A DNA stretch of 20,279 nucleotides. It comes from Lachnoclostridium sp. UBA7215. GTDB taxonomy: Bacteria > Bacillota > Clostridia > Lachnospirales > Lachnospiraceae. The stretch spans positions 1-20,279 of the forward strand of contig DKUB01000034.1 in NCBI GenBank assembly GCA_002490465.1, given 5' to 3'. A model generated the notes under the pieces. That model saw nothing but the letters and a program-made list of their open reading frames with translations, ran no database searches and was not told the DNA's origin. This document shows positions 1 to 7,995 of this stretch, piece after piece; within the stretch, counting starts at the first letter, position 1; each line of letters opens with the position of its first letter. The position numbers and the translations under genes were made by a program.

Positions 1-53
1 TATATAAGTAGAAGTTGTTTCATAAATAAATTTTTTTTAGGAGGGATTTGCAT

Positions 54-1319
54 ATGAAAAGAAATAAAGTTATTGTTGTATTCATGCTATTGTTATCATT
101 TGTTTTTCAGCCTATAGCAGTCCAGGCGGCATTTATATATAATGGCAGGCTGTATCTGAAACCTGGAATGTATGAGCGGGTGGAAAAAATAAAGAGAGAC
201 ACAATTGGAAGTCCTGACGAATGGATTAAATGTGGAAATTATTATTATGAATTTGTTGATGATAGTATTTATCATTATATAACCATTCGAAAAGTAGAAG
301 AGGGAGCTATACAAAATGGAATGCTTGCAATACCGGAACGGGTGGATGGTTATGAGGTGATTGGTGTTGGATTGCTAGAGCGTCCGGATGTTTCATTTGA
401 TTTATCAGATGCCTGTATTTCAGATAACACGGATATAATTGAGAAGGTTGTGCTGCCGGAAAAATTGGAAATAATCGGGATAGGTTCTTTCTATGGATGC
501 TCCAACCTTAATAAAGTATCTATGCCAAACAGCCTTATTGAAATAAAAAATGCGTCTTTCCAAGGCTGCACAAAATTACAGAGAATAGAGTTTCCTGTAG
601 GTGTATATGTGAATGAAGGTGCTTTTAATAGGAGTAATAATTTTCGAAAAGTAGTTTTGTATTCGGATTGTCTGATCCCCTTTGATTGTACGTTTCAATT
701 TCCTGCTGCGAAACAGACAGAACTGTATATTATGCGTCATGAAAAAGATTTTTTTGAACTTGATTATATACCTGGTTATCTCCAAAAAGTTTATGTGGAC
801 AAAAAATTATCAGAATTCCGTCTTGGGATTTCAAGAGGGGAAGATGACGAGCTGTTTGATAACTGTGTGTCAAAACTTATTATGAATGGAAAAAATACAG
901 AATTTTCTGTAGCAGCAACGCCAGATGAAATCCGTGAGATGTGCCCGCTTCGAAAACTATATACGGTTAAAGGGGCAAAATCTATTAAAGAAGCCAAAAA
1001 ATGCCGGGTTCCAATTTATTGGAAAACAGTTGGGAAGGCACAAAAGGTAAAGGGCAAAAAACTGACAATAGCAAAGAAAAAGAAGTTATATCATGCAAGT
1101 TGGAAAAAAATTAAAACTTCAGTAAATATATATCATCTTGACGCTAACTCAGTAAAGGATAAATGGATTATAAAACAGCGTCCAACGGAGACTCTTTACA
1201 GGATATATGGGAAAATGAAAAAGAGTGGAAGCTATCACTTTATTAAGAGAACAAAAAAGAAAAATATAACATCGGTGTATCCTTATATTAAGGCATCAGC
1301 AGTCAAAGATTGGGTTTAA
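54..1319 (+). CDS. Secreted BspA-type leucine-rich-repeat surface protein (first of a tandem pair)
   Basis: A 421-residue secreted protein. An in-frame TTG lies six bases upstream, but the ATG at 54 is preceded by AGGAGGG at 39-45 with 8-nt spacing, so I start there. Residues 1-25 form a signal peptide (Lys/Arg start, hydrophobic core, VQA cleavage-like end). Residues ~130-200 hold BspA/LRR_5-type repeats (for example GSFYGCSNL and ASFQGCTKL). Degenerate repeats continue to ~327, where LYTVKGAKSIKEAKK resembles the cap that ends many such solenoids. Residues ~330-421 are very Lys-rich and look fibronectin-III-like (YRIYGKMKKSGSYHFIK). No LPXTG, SLH or dockerin is visible, so surface retention, if any, is by another route; the basic tail binding wall polymers is only a guess. 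The likely role is adhesion or protein binding, and the ligand is unknown. A close paralog follows after 23 nt, so the two are probably co-transcribed. Base composition is A/T-richer than the housekeeping genes downstream. Confidence 0.85.
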   Translation: MKRNKVIVVFMLLLSFVFQPIAVQAAFIYNGRLYLKPGMYERVEKIKRDTIGSPDEWIKCGNYYYEFVDDSIYHYITIRKVEEGAIQNGMLAIPERVDGYEVIGVGLLERPDVSFDLSDACISDNTDIIEKVVLPEKLEIIGIGSFYGCSNLNKVSMPNSLIEIKNASFQGCTKLQRIEFPVGVYVNEGAFNRSNNFRKVVLYSDCLIPFDCTFQFPAAKQTELYIMRHEKDFFELDYIPGYLQKVYVDKKLSEFRLGISRGEDDELFDNCVSKLIMNGKNTEFSVAATPDEIREMCPLRKLYTVKGAKSIKEAKKCRVPIYWKTVGKAQKVKGKKLTIAKKKKLYHASWKKIKTSVNIYHLDANSVKDKWIIKQRPTETLYRIYGKMKKSGSYHFIKRTKKKNITSVYPYIKASAVKDWV

Positions 1320-1342
1320 CAGAGAAAATGGAGGGATTTTTT

Positions 1343-2674
1343 ATGAAGGGGATAAGGGCTTTTTTTGTTTTTTTATTATCGTTATTTATGTTTTTGCAGC
1401 CGGTAACGGTACAGGCCGCCTATATAGATTCAGATTATAATGTTCATTTAAAACCGGGAAAATACGAGAAGTTAGGAGTTCTTTGGGGAACTGTTATAAA
1501 CCCGGAGGAGTGGATTGAATCTGGTAATTATTTTTATGTATTCCCTGGTGAGCAGGAACAGAGAAAATACATCACTATACGCAAGATTAAGCCTGAAGCG
1601 GTACAGGATGGCAAATTAACGATTCCGAAGTACATAGATGGATATCGTGTTCTTGGGCTTGGAGAATGGGACTGGTATTGGTTTGAACGTCGTCCACCAT
1701 ATATTTCATACACAGAAAATGCAAAAAAATACGCCTGCATATTGGACGAACCAGAGATTGTTAAGCAGATTATAGTGCCGGAAGGTGTGGAATATTTAGG
1801 AACTGGTTCTTTATTTGGGTGTTCCAACCTGACCCAAATAGACCTGCCGGACAGCCTTGTTAAAATTGCAGACCTTGCATTTGATGGCTGTGCAAATTTA
1901 GAAGAAATAGAATTTCCGCCGGAAGTATATGTAATGGACGATGCCTTTCACGGCTACGAAAGTATTAGCAGAATGCATCTGAAAAAAGCAGTTATTTATT
2001 CAGACAGCTATATTGATTTTAATATCGCATATCATCCGTGGTTTCAAATGGGAGAGCAGACAGAATTGCATATTCGGAAATATAAAACAGACAATTTTTT
2101 CCTTGAGGCGCTGCCTGGTTATATTAAAAAAATATATGTGGATAAAAAATTATCTAAATTTCAATTGGAGCGGGCATATTACAGATGGGATTATGATTAT
2201 AGCCGTCCTTTGGATTATAACGTTTCAAATCTTATTATGAATGGAAAGGATACAACGCTGAAATTGTCAGAGCATGTAAAGAAACCCTCATTATTATATG
2301 AAAATGATTACGATAACAGCGGCGTAAAGGGACTATATACGGTTAAGGGCGCAAAATCCATAAAAGAAGCCAGAAAATATAAGGTTCCCTATTGTTGGAA
2401 AACTGCAGGCAAAATAAAGGAAGTAAAAGCCAAAAAGAAAGGTGATGCATACTGGGTGAGCTGGGAGAAAATAAAAACCAGTGTACATAAATGTGTTTAT
2501 AAAGTAAAAAGAGAAAAATGGGATATTACAACCAGCCCTGTTCAAACAATTTATAAAATCTATGGTAAAAAGAAAAAGAGCGGCAGCTATCATTTTATTA
2601 AAACAACGAAAAAGAAAAGTATATCATCCGGATACAAATATATTAAGGTTGTTCCTTTAAAAGAATGGGATTAA
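1343..2674 (+). CDS. Secreted BspA-type leucine-rich-repeat surface protein (second of a tandem pair)
   Basis: A 443-residue paralog of the preceding gene. The reading frame opens upstream at 1310 inside the previous gene, but the ATG at 1343 has GGAGGG at 1330-1335 with 7-nt spacing and begins a clear signal peptide (residues 1-25, ending VQA). Architecture matches its neighbour: an N-terminal region with LKPGKYEKL and ITIRKI, LRR_5-like repeats at ~141-205 (GSLFGCSNL, LAFDGCANL), degenerate repeats, the cap-like LYTVKGAKSIKEARK at 331-345, and a Lys-rich fibronectin-like tail (YKIYGKKKKSGSYHFIK). Compared with the first copy it has extra aromatic-rich inserts near 107-125 and 278-292, the kind of change expected if the exposed surface is diversifying. 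No covalent wall anchor is seen. A role in adhesion or binding on the cell surface is inferred from the family, not shown. Confidence 0.85.
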   Translation: MKGIRAFFVFLLSLFMFLQPVTVQAAYIDSDYNVHLKPGKYEKLGVLWGTVINPEEWIESGNYFYVFPGEQEQRKYITIRKIKPEAVQDGKLTIPKYIDGYRVLGLGEWDWYWFERRPPYISYTENAKKYACILDEPEIVKQIIVPEGVEYLGTGSLFGCSNLTQIDLPDSLVKIADLAFDGCANLEEIEFPPEVYVMDDAFHGYESISRMHLKKAVIYSDSYIDFNIAYHPWFQMGEQTELHIRKYKTDNFFLEALPGYIKKIYVDKKLSKFQLERAYYRWDYDYSRPLDYNVSNLIMNGKDTTLKLSEHVKKPSLLYENDYDNSGVKGLYTVKGAKSIKEARKYKVPYCWKTAGKIKEVKAKKKGDAYWVSWEKIKTSVHKCVYKVKREKWDITTSPVQTIYKIYGKKKKSGSYHFIKTTKKKSISSGYKYIKVVPLKEWD

Positions 2675-2681
2675 TCAATTA

Positions 2682-2702
2682 GTCAGTGCTTGACCGTTTT
2701 TT
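2682..2702 (+). terminator. Weak possible terminator after the LRR pair
   Basis: GTCA (2682-2685) and TGAC (2691-2694) can form a 4-bp stem with a 5-nt loop, followed by six T residues at 2697-2702. The stem is short, so termination would be inefficient. Its right arm overlaps the -35 box of the predicted promoter for the next gene. Confidence 0.2.
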
Positions 2703-2718
2703 GTACAAATGGTAAACT
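2690..2718 (+). promoter_or_regulatory. Predicted sigma-A promoter for the GH43 gene
   Basis: TTGACC at 2690-2695, a 17-nt spacer, then TAAACT at 2713-2718 (5/6 and 4/6 to consensus). A transcript starting near 2725 would exclude the alternative ATG at 2709 and leave a ~44-nt leader before the ATG at 2769. This supports independent expression of the glycosidase from the LRR genes. Confidence 0.4.
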
Positions 2719-2768
2719 ATAAAATATCGGTAACGGAAACCATAGGCAATTGGAGAATGGAGGGAAAA

Positions 2769-5700
2769 ATGAAAAAATCTGACGTATTATCCAAAATGGG
2801 ATTGGTTCTTACGGTATCGGCGGTTACGGCCGGTATGATTATCCCGGCATCCTGCGGTGTAAAAGCGGCATCAAAACCAAAAAAGATGACGGTAACACCG
2901 TCCAGTAAAGTTTTGGGCAAGTCAAAAACTTTATATATTGGCGGTCCGGGGCAGTTAAAGACAACGGCTCTCAAAGTAAAAGTTACACCGTCAAAAGCAT
3001 CAAAGAAAGTTACCTTTAAATCATCCAATGTTAAGGTAGCAGCGGTATCTAAAAAAGGAAAGATCACAGCTAAAAAGGCGGGAAAGGCATCTATTGCTGT
3101 TGTTTCAAAGAGTAACAAAAAACTGAAAAAGACTATAAATATCACGGTAAAAAAATATGCTGCACCTAAAATAACGGTAAAATCGGATAAGTCTGTTATT
3201 TATAATGGAACAGGTTCCGGCACAACAGCGCAGATAACAGCAAGTATCTCTGGAGTTATGCCATCAAAAAGCGTGGTATTTACATCAAGTGATTCGGCAC
3301 TGGCTGCTGTTTCCTCCGACGGTGTTGTGACAGCAAATACGGCTGGTAAAACGGGAACGGTAACTATCACGGCAAAGAGTGCGAAAAAGACATACGAGAA
3401 TAAAACACTAAGTAAATCATTGAACATAAAAGTTGAGAACAGATCGGAGACACCGGATGGCAAAGAAGGGATCACACTGGATGCCACGGAAAAAACAATA
3501 ACAAAAACCGGAACCAATCCGTATCCGGAGATTACTCTAAAAGCAGCTGTATCACCGAAAACAGCTGACCAGAAAGTAACGTGGTCAAGTTCGGATGAAG
3601 TGGTTGCCAGGGTAAGTGAAAATGGTGTTGTGACCGGGCTGTCATCGGGCCAGGCAGTGATTACAGCAAAAGCGGCAGATGGTAAAACAGCAGAATGTAC
3701 CGTTACCGTAAAGAGGTCTACGGTAGCCGTACACGACCCATCTATTTTCAAGGACCCGAATTCCGAAAATTATTATACCATAGGAACGAATGTGGGTATG
3801 GCAGTTTCCTCTGATTTACAGGCATGGTCAGCAACTACTTCCGGGGCAAGACTTTTTAAAAACGGATTGGATGAGTTACAGCCATTGTTTGATTATACCG
3901 GAGAGAAAAATATCGGTCAGGTCTGGGCTGCCGATTTGATTTATAATACGAGTATGAAAAAATACTGCATGTATGTCTGTGCAGCGGCTACTGGATTCAA
4001 AACGATAATTGGCATGTTTTCTTCGGATGAGGTAACAGGGCCGTATGAATATAAGGGAATTCTTGTATGTGCAGATTTTAATAAGACAACGATTGACAAG
4101 ACAAATGTTATGGAGGCACTTGGCTTGTCAGATGCGGGCCAGGTTCCGGCAAGATATTATGACAGCGCAGAGACGGGGGCATCTGGTTCCAATTATTACA
4201 AAAACCATTTCCCGGATGCGATTGATCCGGCTCCATTCTACGGACATGATGGAAACCTGTATATGGTATACGGTTCTTTTACCTGTTATGGCGGTATTCA
4301 TATACTGAAATTGAATCCTGAGACAGGTCTTAGGGATAAAGCCTATAATTACGAATATAAAGAAGGAGAAAGCGATCCTTATTTTGGCAAAAAAATCACA
4401 AACAAGGCAGGGGAGGGGCCATATATACTGAAAGTCCCAAGTGATAAATCAAAGACGGGATATTATTACTACCTCTGGACATCCTCCGGTATTTTGAGCG
4501 GTACTGGTAATTACACAATGTCCACATGGCGCTCGGAAAACCCGGACGGTCCATTTGTAGACGCCAGCGGGACGGTTGCGACGGCTGGCGGCGGAAATGT
4601 TGTCTGCTACAACTATAAATATTCCTTTATGAAATATGCCCACACGGCTATGGGAGGAAATTCAGCACTGTATGATAATGGGAAAATTTACCTTACCTAT
4701 CATAATAAGTTTTCTGACAACTCTGCAGCTCCGGGGACCCATATGGTGAAAGTCCATCAGATGTTTGTGAATGAAGACGGCTGGCTTGTGATGACACCGT
4801 TTGATTATCATGGGGAGACAATTGCCCAGAGCTACAAAAAAGAAGATGTGGCAGGAAATTATGAGTTTATCATGCACAGGCAGAGTACAACTACTTATGT
4901 TGGTAATTACAATTATAACATCAGCGTTCCGCTCCGCCTGAAAGAAGACGGTTCTCTGTTCGGAGCTCTGACTGGGAATTGGAATCTGTCGGGCAACCGT
5001 ATTACGATTACTGCCGGAGATACCGTTTATAAAGGCATAGTGGCAGAGCAGTATGAGGATGACGGCACAAATGGAGTGACATCCAGTTATAATAGGACGA
5101 TCGTATTCACGGCGCTTGGCAGCAACCGCGTCAATATTACCGGGACAAAAGTGACCGGGACAGATGAGGAAGCAGTAGCGGCAGACAATGCGCGAATCGA
5201 GATTCCGGAAAAAACTGTAACAGACTTTGCATTGCAGCAGATTGGCCTTGCCGGTTCGGATATCACGTGGGAATCAGGTAACACAGACGCAGTGAAAATT
5301 GACGGGGATACAGCAAAGATAGTAAGATTAGACCATGATACAACGGTTACATTGACGGCGACAGTAAAACGAGGTTCAGCGACGGCAAAGAAAGAATGCA
5401 AAATACTGATTCCGGCGTTTGAAATTGTACTGCCGACAACGATTACTTCCAAGATTACGTTGGAACTGCCGAAAAATTCGATTCAGGGCAATCCGATAAC
5501 ATGGAGTTCAAGCAATCCGGAGGTAATTGACGCCCAGACAGGAGCCGTGACAATACCGGATTCTCTTGTAAAAGTAACATTGACGGCGAAATATGGCGAT
5601 GTTACGAAAACTTATGAAATCCGTGTAGGCGAGTTAAAATTAAAGGCAATTTTTGAACAGGATTATGAAAAAGCAGGCATAACGACAGGCGCTGCCGGGT

Positions 5701-6260
5701 GGACGACACATGCGGCATTAACGGGAGAAATCGCTTCGGATGCTGGAAATACATTTGCGAAGTTTACCTCAACAGGGAGCGGGCCAAGGAGTGGTTTGCA
5801 AAACTTTAACCTGTCTTCGGGCAGCCTTACTTCCACTTATGTGGTTGAGACGGATTTTTCTGTGGCAACAGCAACCTACAGTGGTTCCGGGCAGCCGACG
5901 ACCCAGATTGCCCTTGTCAGCCAGAGCAGTACCGTTCCGGGCACAGATAATGCGCTTGCAGACAGTGAGTATATTGTTGATTTGCGGGCAACGGGGATGA
6001 GTTCTGATAAATTTACAATAAATGGAGATGCAGAACAGACGGTTACTATTCCGGCTGGTACATGGTGCCATATGGAAGCAACGGTAAACCAGGAAGAGAA
6101 ACAGGTATTTCTGATGATAACCAATAAGAATGGGGATGAGATGTATTCCGGAACATTTGCTGTCAATGGTGATACAAAAGTAAAGGGTATCTATATTCTA
6201 AATGGCCGTGGCGGCACGGTTACGCAGTTTGACCACACGGGAGTAAAAGTTACGGAGTAA
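2769..6260 (+). CDS. Secreted multidomain GH43 arabinanase-like glycosidase with Ig-like domains
   Basis: A 1163-residue secreted enzyme. ATG 2769 follows GGAGGG (2759-2764) and begins a signal peptide (residues 1 to ~34, KAAS); earlier ATGs at 2709 and 2757 would bury it. Three Big_2-like domains lie at ~38-128, 130-222 and 232-317, the first very Lys-rich. The GH43 catalytic domain spans ~318-690: HDPSIFKD gives base D323, AIDPAP gives the pKa-modulating D486, and GEGPYI gives acid E549. The order and spacing resemble the B. subtilis Abn2 type. A GH43_C-like beta domain follows at ~695-797, then two Ig-like or 'atrophied' Ig domains at ~802-883 and 884-957, then a ~200-residue beta-rich, concanavalin-like C-terminal domain that may bind carbohydrate. 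The likely substrate is alpha-1,5-arabinan or related pectin side chains; another arabinoside or xyloside cannot be excluded. No LPXTG or SLH anchor is seen. The motif usually GHNS reads GGNS here (G630). Confidence 0.85.
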   Translation: MKKSDVLSKMGLVLTVSAVTAGMIIPASCGVKAASKPKKMTVTPSSKVLGKSKTLYIGGPGQLKTTALKVKVTPSKASKKVTFKSSNVKVAAVSKKGKITAKKAGKASIAVVSKSNKKLKKTINITVKKYAAPKITVKSDKSVIYNGTGSGTTAQITASISGVMPSKSVVFTSSDSALAAVSSDGVVTANTAGKTGTVTITAKSAKKTYENKTLSKSLNIKVENRSETPDGKEGITLDATEKTITKTGTNPYPEITLKAAVSPKTADQKVTWSSSDEVVARVSENGVVTGLSSGQAVITAKAADGKTAECTVTVKRSTVAVHDPSIFKDPNSENYYTIGTNVGMAVSSDLQAWSATTSGARLFKNGLDELQPLFDYTGEKNIGQVWAADLIYNTSMKKYCMYVCAAATGFKTIIGMFSSDEVTGPYEYKGILVCADFNKTTIDKTNVMEALGLSDAGQVPARYYDSAETGASGSNYYKNHFPDAIDPAPFYGHDGNLYMVYGSFTCYGGIHILKLNPETGLRDKAYNYEYKEGESDPYFGKKITNKAGEGPYILKVPSDKSKTGYYYYLWTSSGILSGTGNYTMSTWRSENPDGPFVDASGTVATAGGGNVVCYNYKYSFMKYAHTAMGGNSALYDNGKIYLTYHNKFSDNSAAPGTHMVKVHQMFVNEDGWLVMTPFDYHGETIAQSYKKEDVAGNYEFIMHRQSTTTYVGNYNYNISVPLRLKEDGSLFGALTGNWNLSGNRITITAGDTVYKGIVAEQYEDDGTNGVTSSYNRTIVFTALGSNRVNITGTKVTGTDEEAVAADNARIEIPEKTVTDFALQQIGLAGSDITWESGNTDAVKIDGDTAKIVRLDHDTTVTLTATVKRGSATAKKECKILIPAFEIVLPTTITSKITLELPKNSIQGNPITWSSSNPEVIDAQTGAVTIPDSLVKVTLTAKYGDVTKTYEIRVGELKLKAIFEQDYEKAGITTGAAGWTTHAALTGEIASDAGNTFAKFTSTGSGPRSGLQNFNLSSGSLTSTYVVETDFSVATATYSGSGQPTTQIALVSQSSTVPGTDNALADSEYIVDLRATGMSSDKFTINGDAEQTVTIPAGTWCHMEATVNQEEKQVFLMITNKNGDEMYSGTFAVNGDTKVKGIYILNGRGGTVTQFDHTGVKVTE

Positions 6261-6262
6261 CA

Positions 6263-6291
6263 TTGACCACATATACAAAAGGTGCTACAAT
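6263..6291 (+). promoter_or_regulatory. Strong predicted sigma-A promoter for purM-purN-purD
   Basis: TTGACC (6263-6268), a 17-nt spacer, TACAAT (6286-6291): 5/6 matches in each box at ideal spacing. Transcription would start near 6298, leaving a ~31-nt leader that contains AGGAGG and is too short for a purine riboswitch. I see no terminator between the GH43 stop and this promoter, so read-through from upstream is also possible. Confidence 0.65.
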
Positions 6292-6328
6292 GGGGCAGGG
6301 AGTGATGAAAAACTTAGGAGGTTGACAG

Positions 6329-7360
6329 ATGGATTACAAAAAGGCAGGAGTTGACATTGAAGCGGGCTACCGGGCGGTATCGCTGATGAAAGAACACATC
6401 AAGTCCACAATGAGGCCGGAAGTGCTGACGGACATCGGGGGATTTTCCGGCGCATTTTCCATGAAAAATTTTATGGGAATGGAGGAGCCAACCCTGGTAT
6501 CCGGTACAGATGGCGTGGGTACAAAACTGAAACTTGCTTTTATAATGGACAAACATGACACCATTGGAATTGACTGCGTAGCGATGTGTGTAAACGATAT
6601 TGCCTGTGCCGGCGGAGAGCCGCTCTTTTTCCTGGACTATATTGCCTGTGGAAAAAATGAACCGGAAAAGATTGCTACAATTGTGAGCGGTGTGGCAGAG
6701 GGATGCCGTCAGGCCGGCTGTGCGCTGATTGGCGGTGAAACTGCAGAAATGCCTGGCTTTTATCCCATTGAAGAATATGATTTAGCTGGTTTTTCAGTTG
6801 GCATTGTGGATAAGAAGGACATGATAAACGGGGAGGATCTGAAATACGGAGATGTCATTATAGGAATGGCATCTTCCGGTATACACAGCAATGGTTACTC
6901 TCTGGTTCGCCGTGTGTTTTCTATGCAGGAGGATACGCTCAGACGCCGTTTTGAGTGTCTGGAAAGCTATCTGACTTTAGGTGAAACCCTTCTTATACCA
7001 ACAAAAATATATGTGAAAGCTTTGCGTGAGATTAAAGAAGCCGGTGTGCGGATTAAAGCATGCAGCCATATTACAGGCGGTGGTTTTTATGAAAATATTC
7101 CACGTATGCTGCGGGAGGGAACACATGCGAAAATTGAGAAGGACAGTTTTGAAATTCCGCCGATTTTCCGCATGCTGGCCAGTGATGGAAATGTTGCGGA
7201 GGATGCGATGTTCCATACATATAATATGGGTGTCGGAATGGTTCTGGCTGTGGCAAAAGAGGATATGGACAAGACAGTTCTTGCCATAAAAGCGGCAGGT
7301 GAGACTCCATATGTTATGGGTGAAGTTGTAAAAGGAGAGAGAGGACTTACTTTATGTTAA
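6329..7360 (+). CDS. purM: Phosphoribosylformylglycinamidine cyclo-ligase (AIR synthetase)
   Basis: A cytosolic enzyme of de novo purine synthesis: FGAM + ATP gives 5-aminoimidazole ribonucleotide + ADP + Pi. Its 343 residues are the usual length. Visible family signatures are the N-terminal GGFSGAF block (37-43), the ATP-site SGTDGVGTK (58-66), the CVNDIACAGGEPLFFLDY region (about 87-104), and IGGETAEMPGFY (134-145). The ATG at 6329 sits 7 nt after a perfect AGGAGG (6316-6321). It is the first gene after the promoter at 6263-6291 and overlaps purN by 7 nt, which suggests translational coupling. Nothing odd is seen. Assignment is close to certain. Confidence 0.97.
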   Translation: MDYKKAGVDIEAGYRAVSLMKEHIKSTMRPEVLTDIGGFSGAFSMKNFMGMEEPTLVSGTDGVGTKLKLAFIMDKHDTIGIDCVAMCVNDIACAGGEPLFFLDYIACGKNEPEKIATIVSGVAEGCRQAGCALIGGETAEMPGFYPIEEYDLAGFSVGIVDKKDMINGEDLKYGDVIIGMASSGIHSNGYSLVRRVFSMQEDTLRRRFECLESYLTLGETLLIPTKIYVKALREIKEAGVRIKACSHITGGGFYENIPRMLREGTHAKIEKDSFEIPPIFRMLASDGNVAEDAMFHTYNMGVGMVLAVAKEDMDKTVLAIKAAGETPYVMGEVVKGERGLTLC

Positions 7361-7977
7361 GAATTGCTGTTTGTGTATCCGGCGGCGGAACAAATCTTCA
7401 GGCTATTCTTGATGGAGTTGACAGCGGTGCAATTACTAATACGGAAGTATGCCTTGTAATCAGCAATAAACCGGGTGCCTATGCCCTGGAGCGTGCCGCT
7501 GGCAAAGGAATAAGGACAGCAGTTCTTGTACCGAAGGAGTATGAGAGCAGAGAGGCTTTTGGGAATGACTTAATCCGGGTGCTCAGGGAAGCAAACGTGG
7601 ATTTGGTTGTTCTTGCCGGATATCTTGTGATATTGCCGAAAAATTTTGTGGAAGCTTATGCAGGCCGGATTATCAATATCCATCCGTCCCTGATACCGTC
7701 TCATTGCGGGCCGGGATACTATGGGCTGCGGGTGCATGAGAGCGTTCTGGCAAGAGGAAATAAAGTGACGGGTGCAACGGTTCACTATGTGGACGAGGGG
7801 ACTGACAGCGGGCCGATTATTTCCCAAAAGGCAGTAGAGGTAAAACAGGATGATACGCCGGAGACACTGCAGAAGCGAGTGATGGAACAGGCAGAGTGGG
7901 TGATTTTGCCAGAGGCAATCGATATGATAGCTAATGGAAGGATAAAGATTGTGGACAACCTGGTAAGGATTGATTAA
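7354..7977 (+). CDS. purN: Phosphoribosylglycinamide formyltransferase (GART)
   Basis: Transfers a formyl group from 10-formyl-tetrahydrofolate to GAR, giving FGAR, in cytosolic de novo purine synthesis. The 207 residues carry the N-terminal phosphate-binding SGGGTNLQAI (9-18), the catalytic N108 and H110 in NIHPSL, and the catalytic Asp D151 in TDSGP. The loop after NIHPSLIPS is a few residues longer than in E. coli PurN (CGPGYYG), as I recall is common in clostridial PurN. The ATG overlaps the last codons of purM by 7 nt, indicating coupling, and purD follows after 18 nt. The one-carbon donor ties it functionally to glyA two genes downstream. Confidence 0.96.
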   Translation: MLRIAVCVSGGGTNLQAILDGVDSGAITNTEVCLVISNKPGAYALERAAGKGIRTAVLVPKEYESREAFGNDLIRVLREANVDLVVLAGYLVILPKNFVEAYAGRIINIHPSLIPSHCGPGYYGLRVHESVLARGNKVTGATVHYVDEGTDSGPIISQKAVEVKQDDTPETLQKRVMEQAEWVILPEAIDMIANGRIKIVDNLVRID

Positions 7978-7995
7978 ACAGAATGGAGGATTGCA

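Noticed and set aside
2709..2768. Longer N-terminus for the GH43 protein starting at ATG 2709
   Set aside because: It would bury the signal peptide, lies upstream of the predicted transcription start, and has no ribosome site comparable to the GGAGGG before ATG 2769.
2875..3170. Repetitive Lys/Thr/Ser-rich sequence resembling a DNA repeat
   Set aside because: It is explained by the protein composition of Big_2-like domains; I see no true tandem DNA repeat or CRISPR-like spacing.
3200..3751. Long antisense open frames opposite the GH43 gene (also 2717-3145 and 5087-5452)
   Set aside because: They are low-complexity mirror images of Ig-like repeat coding sequence, with no convincing ribosome site or family resemblance.
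7678..7740. Extended loop after the PurN catalytic NIHPSL motif
   Set aside because: It is longer than in E. coli, but GYYG-type insertions are, to my recollection, usual in clostridial PurN. The catalytic residues are intact.
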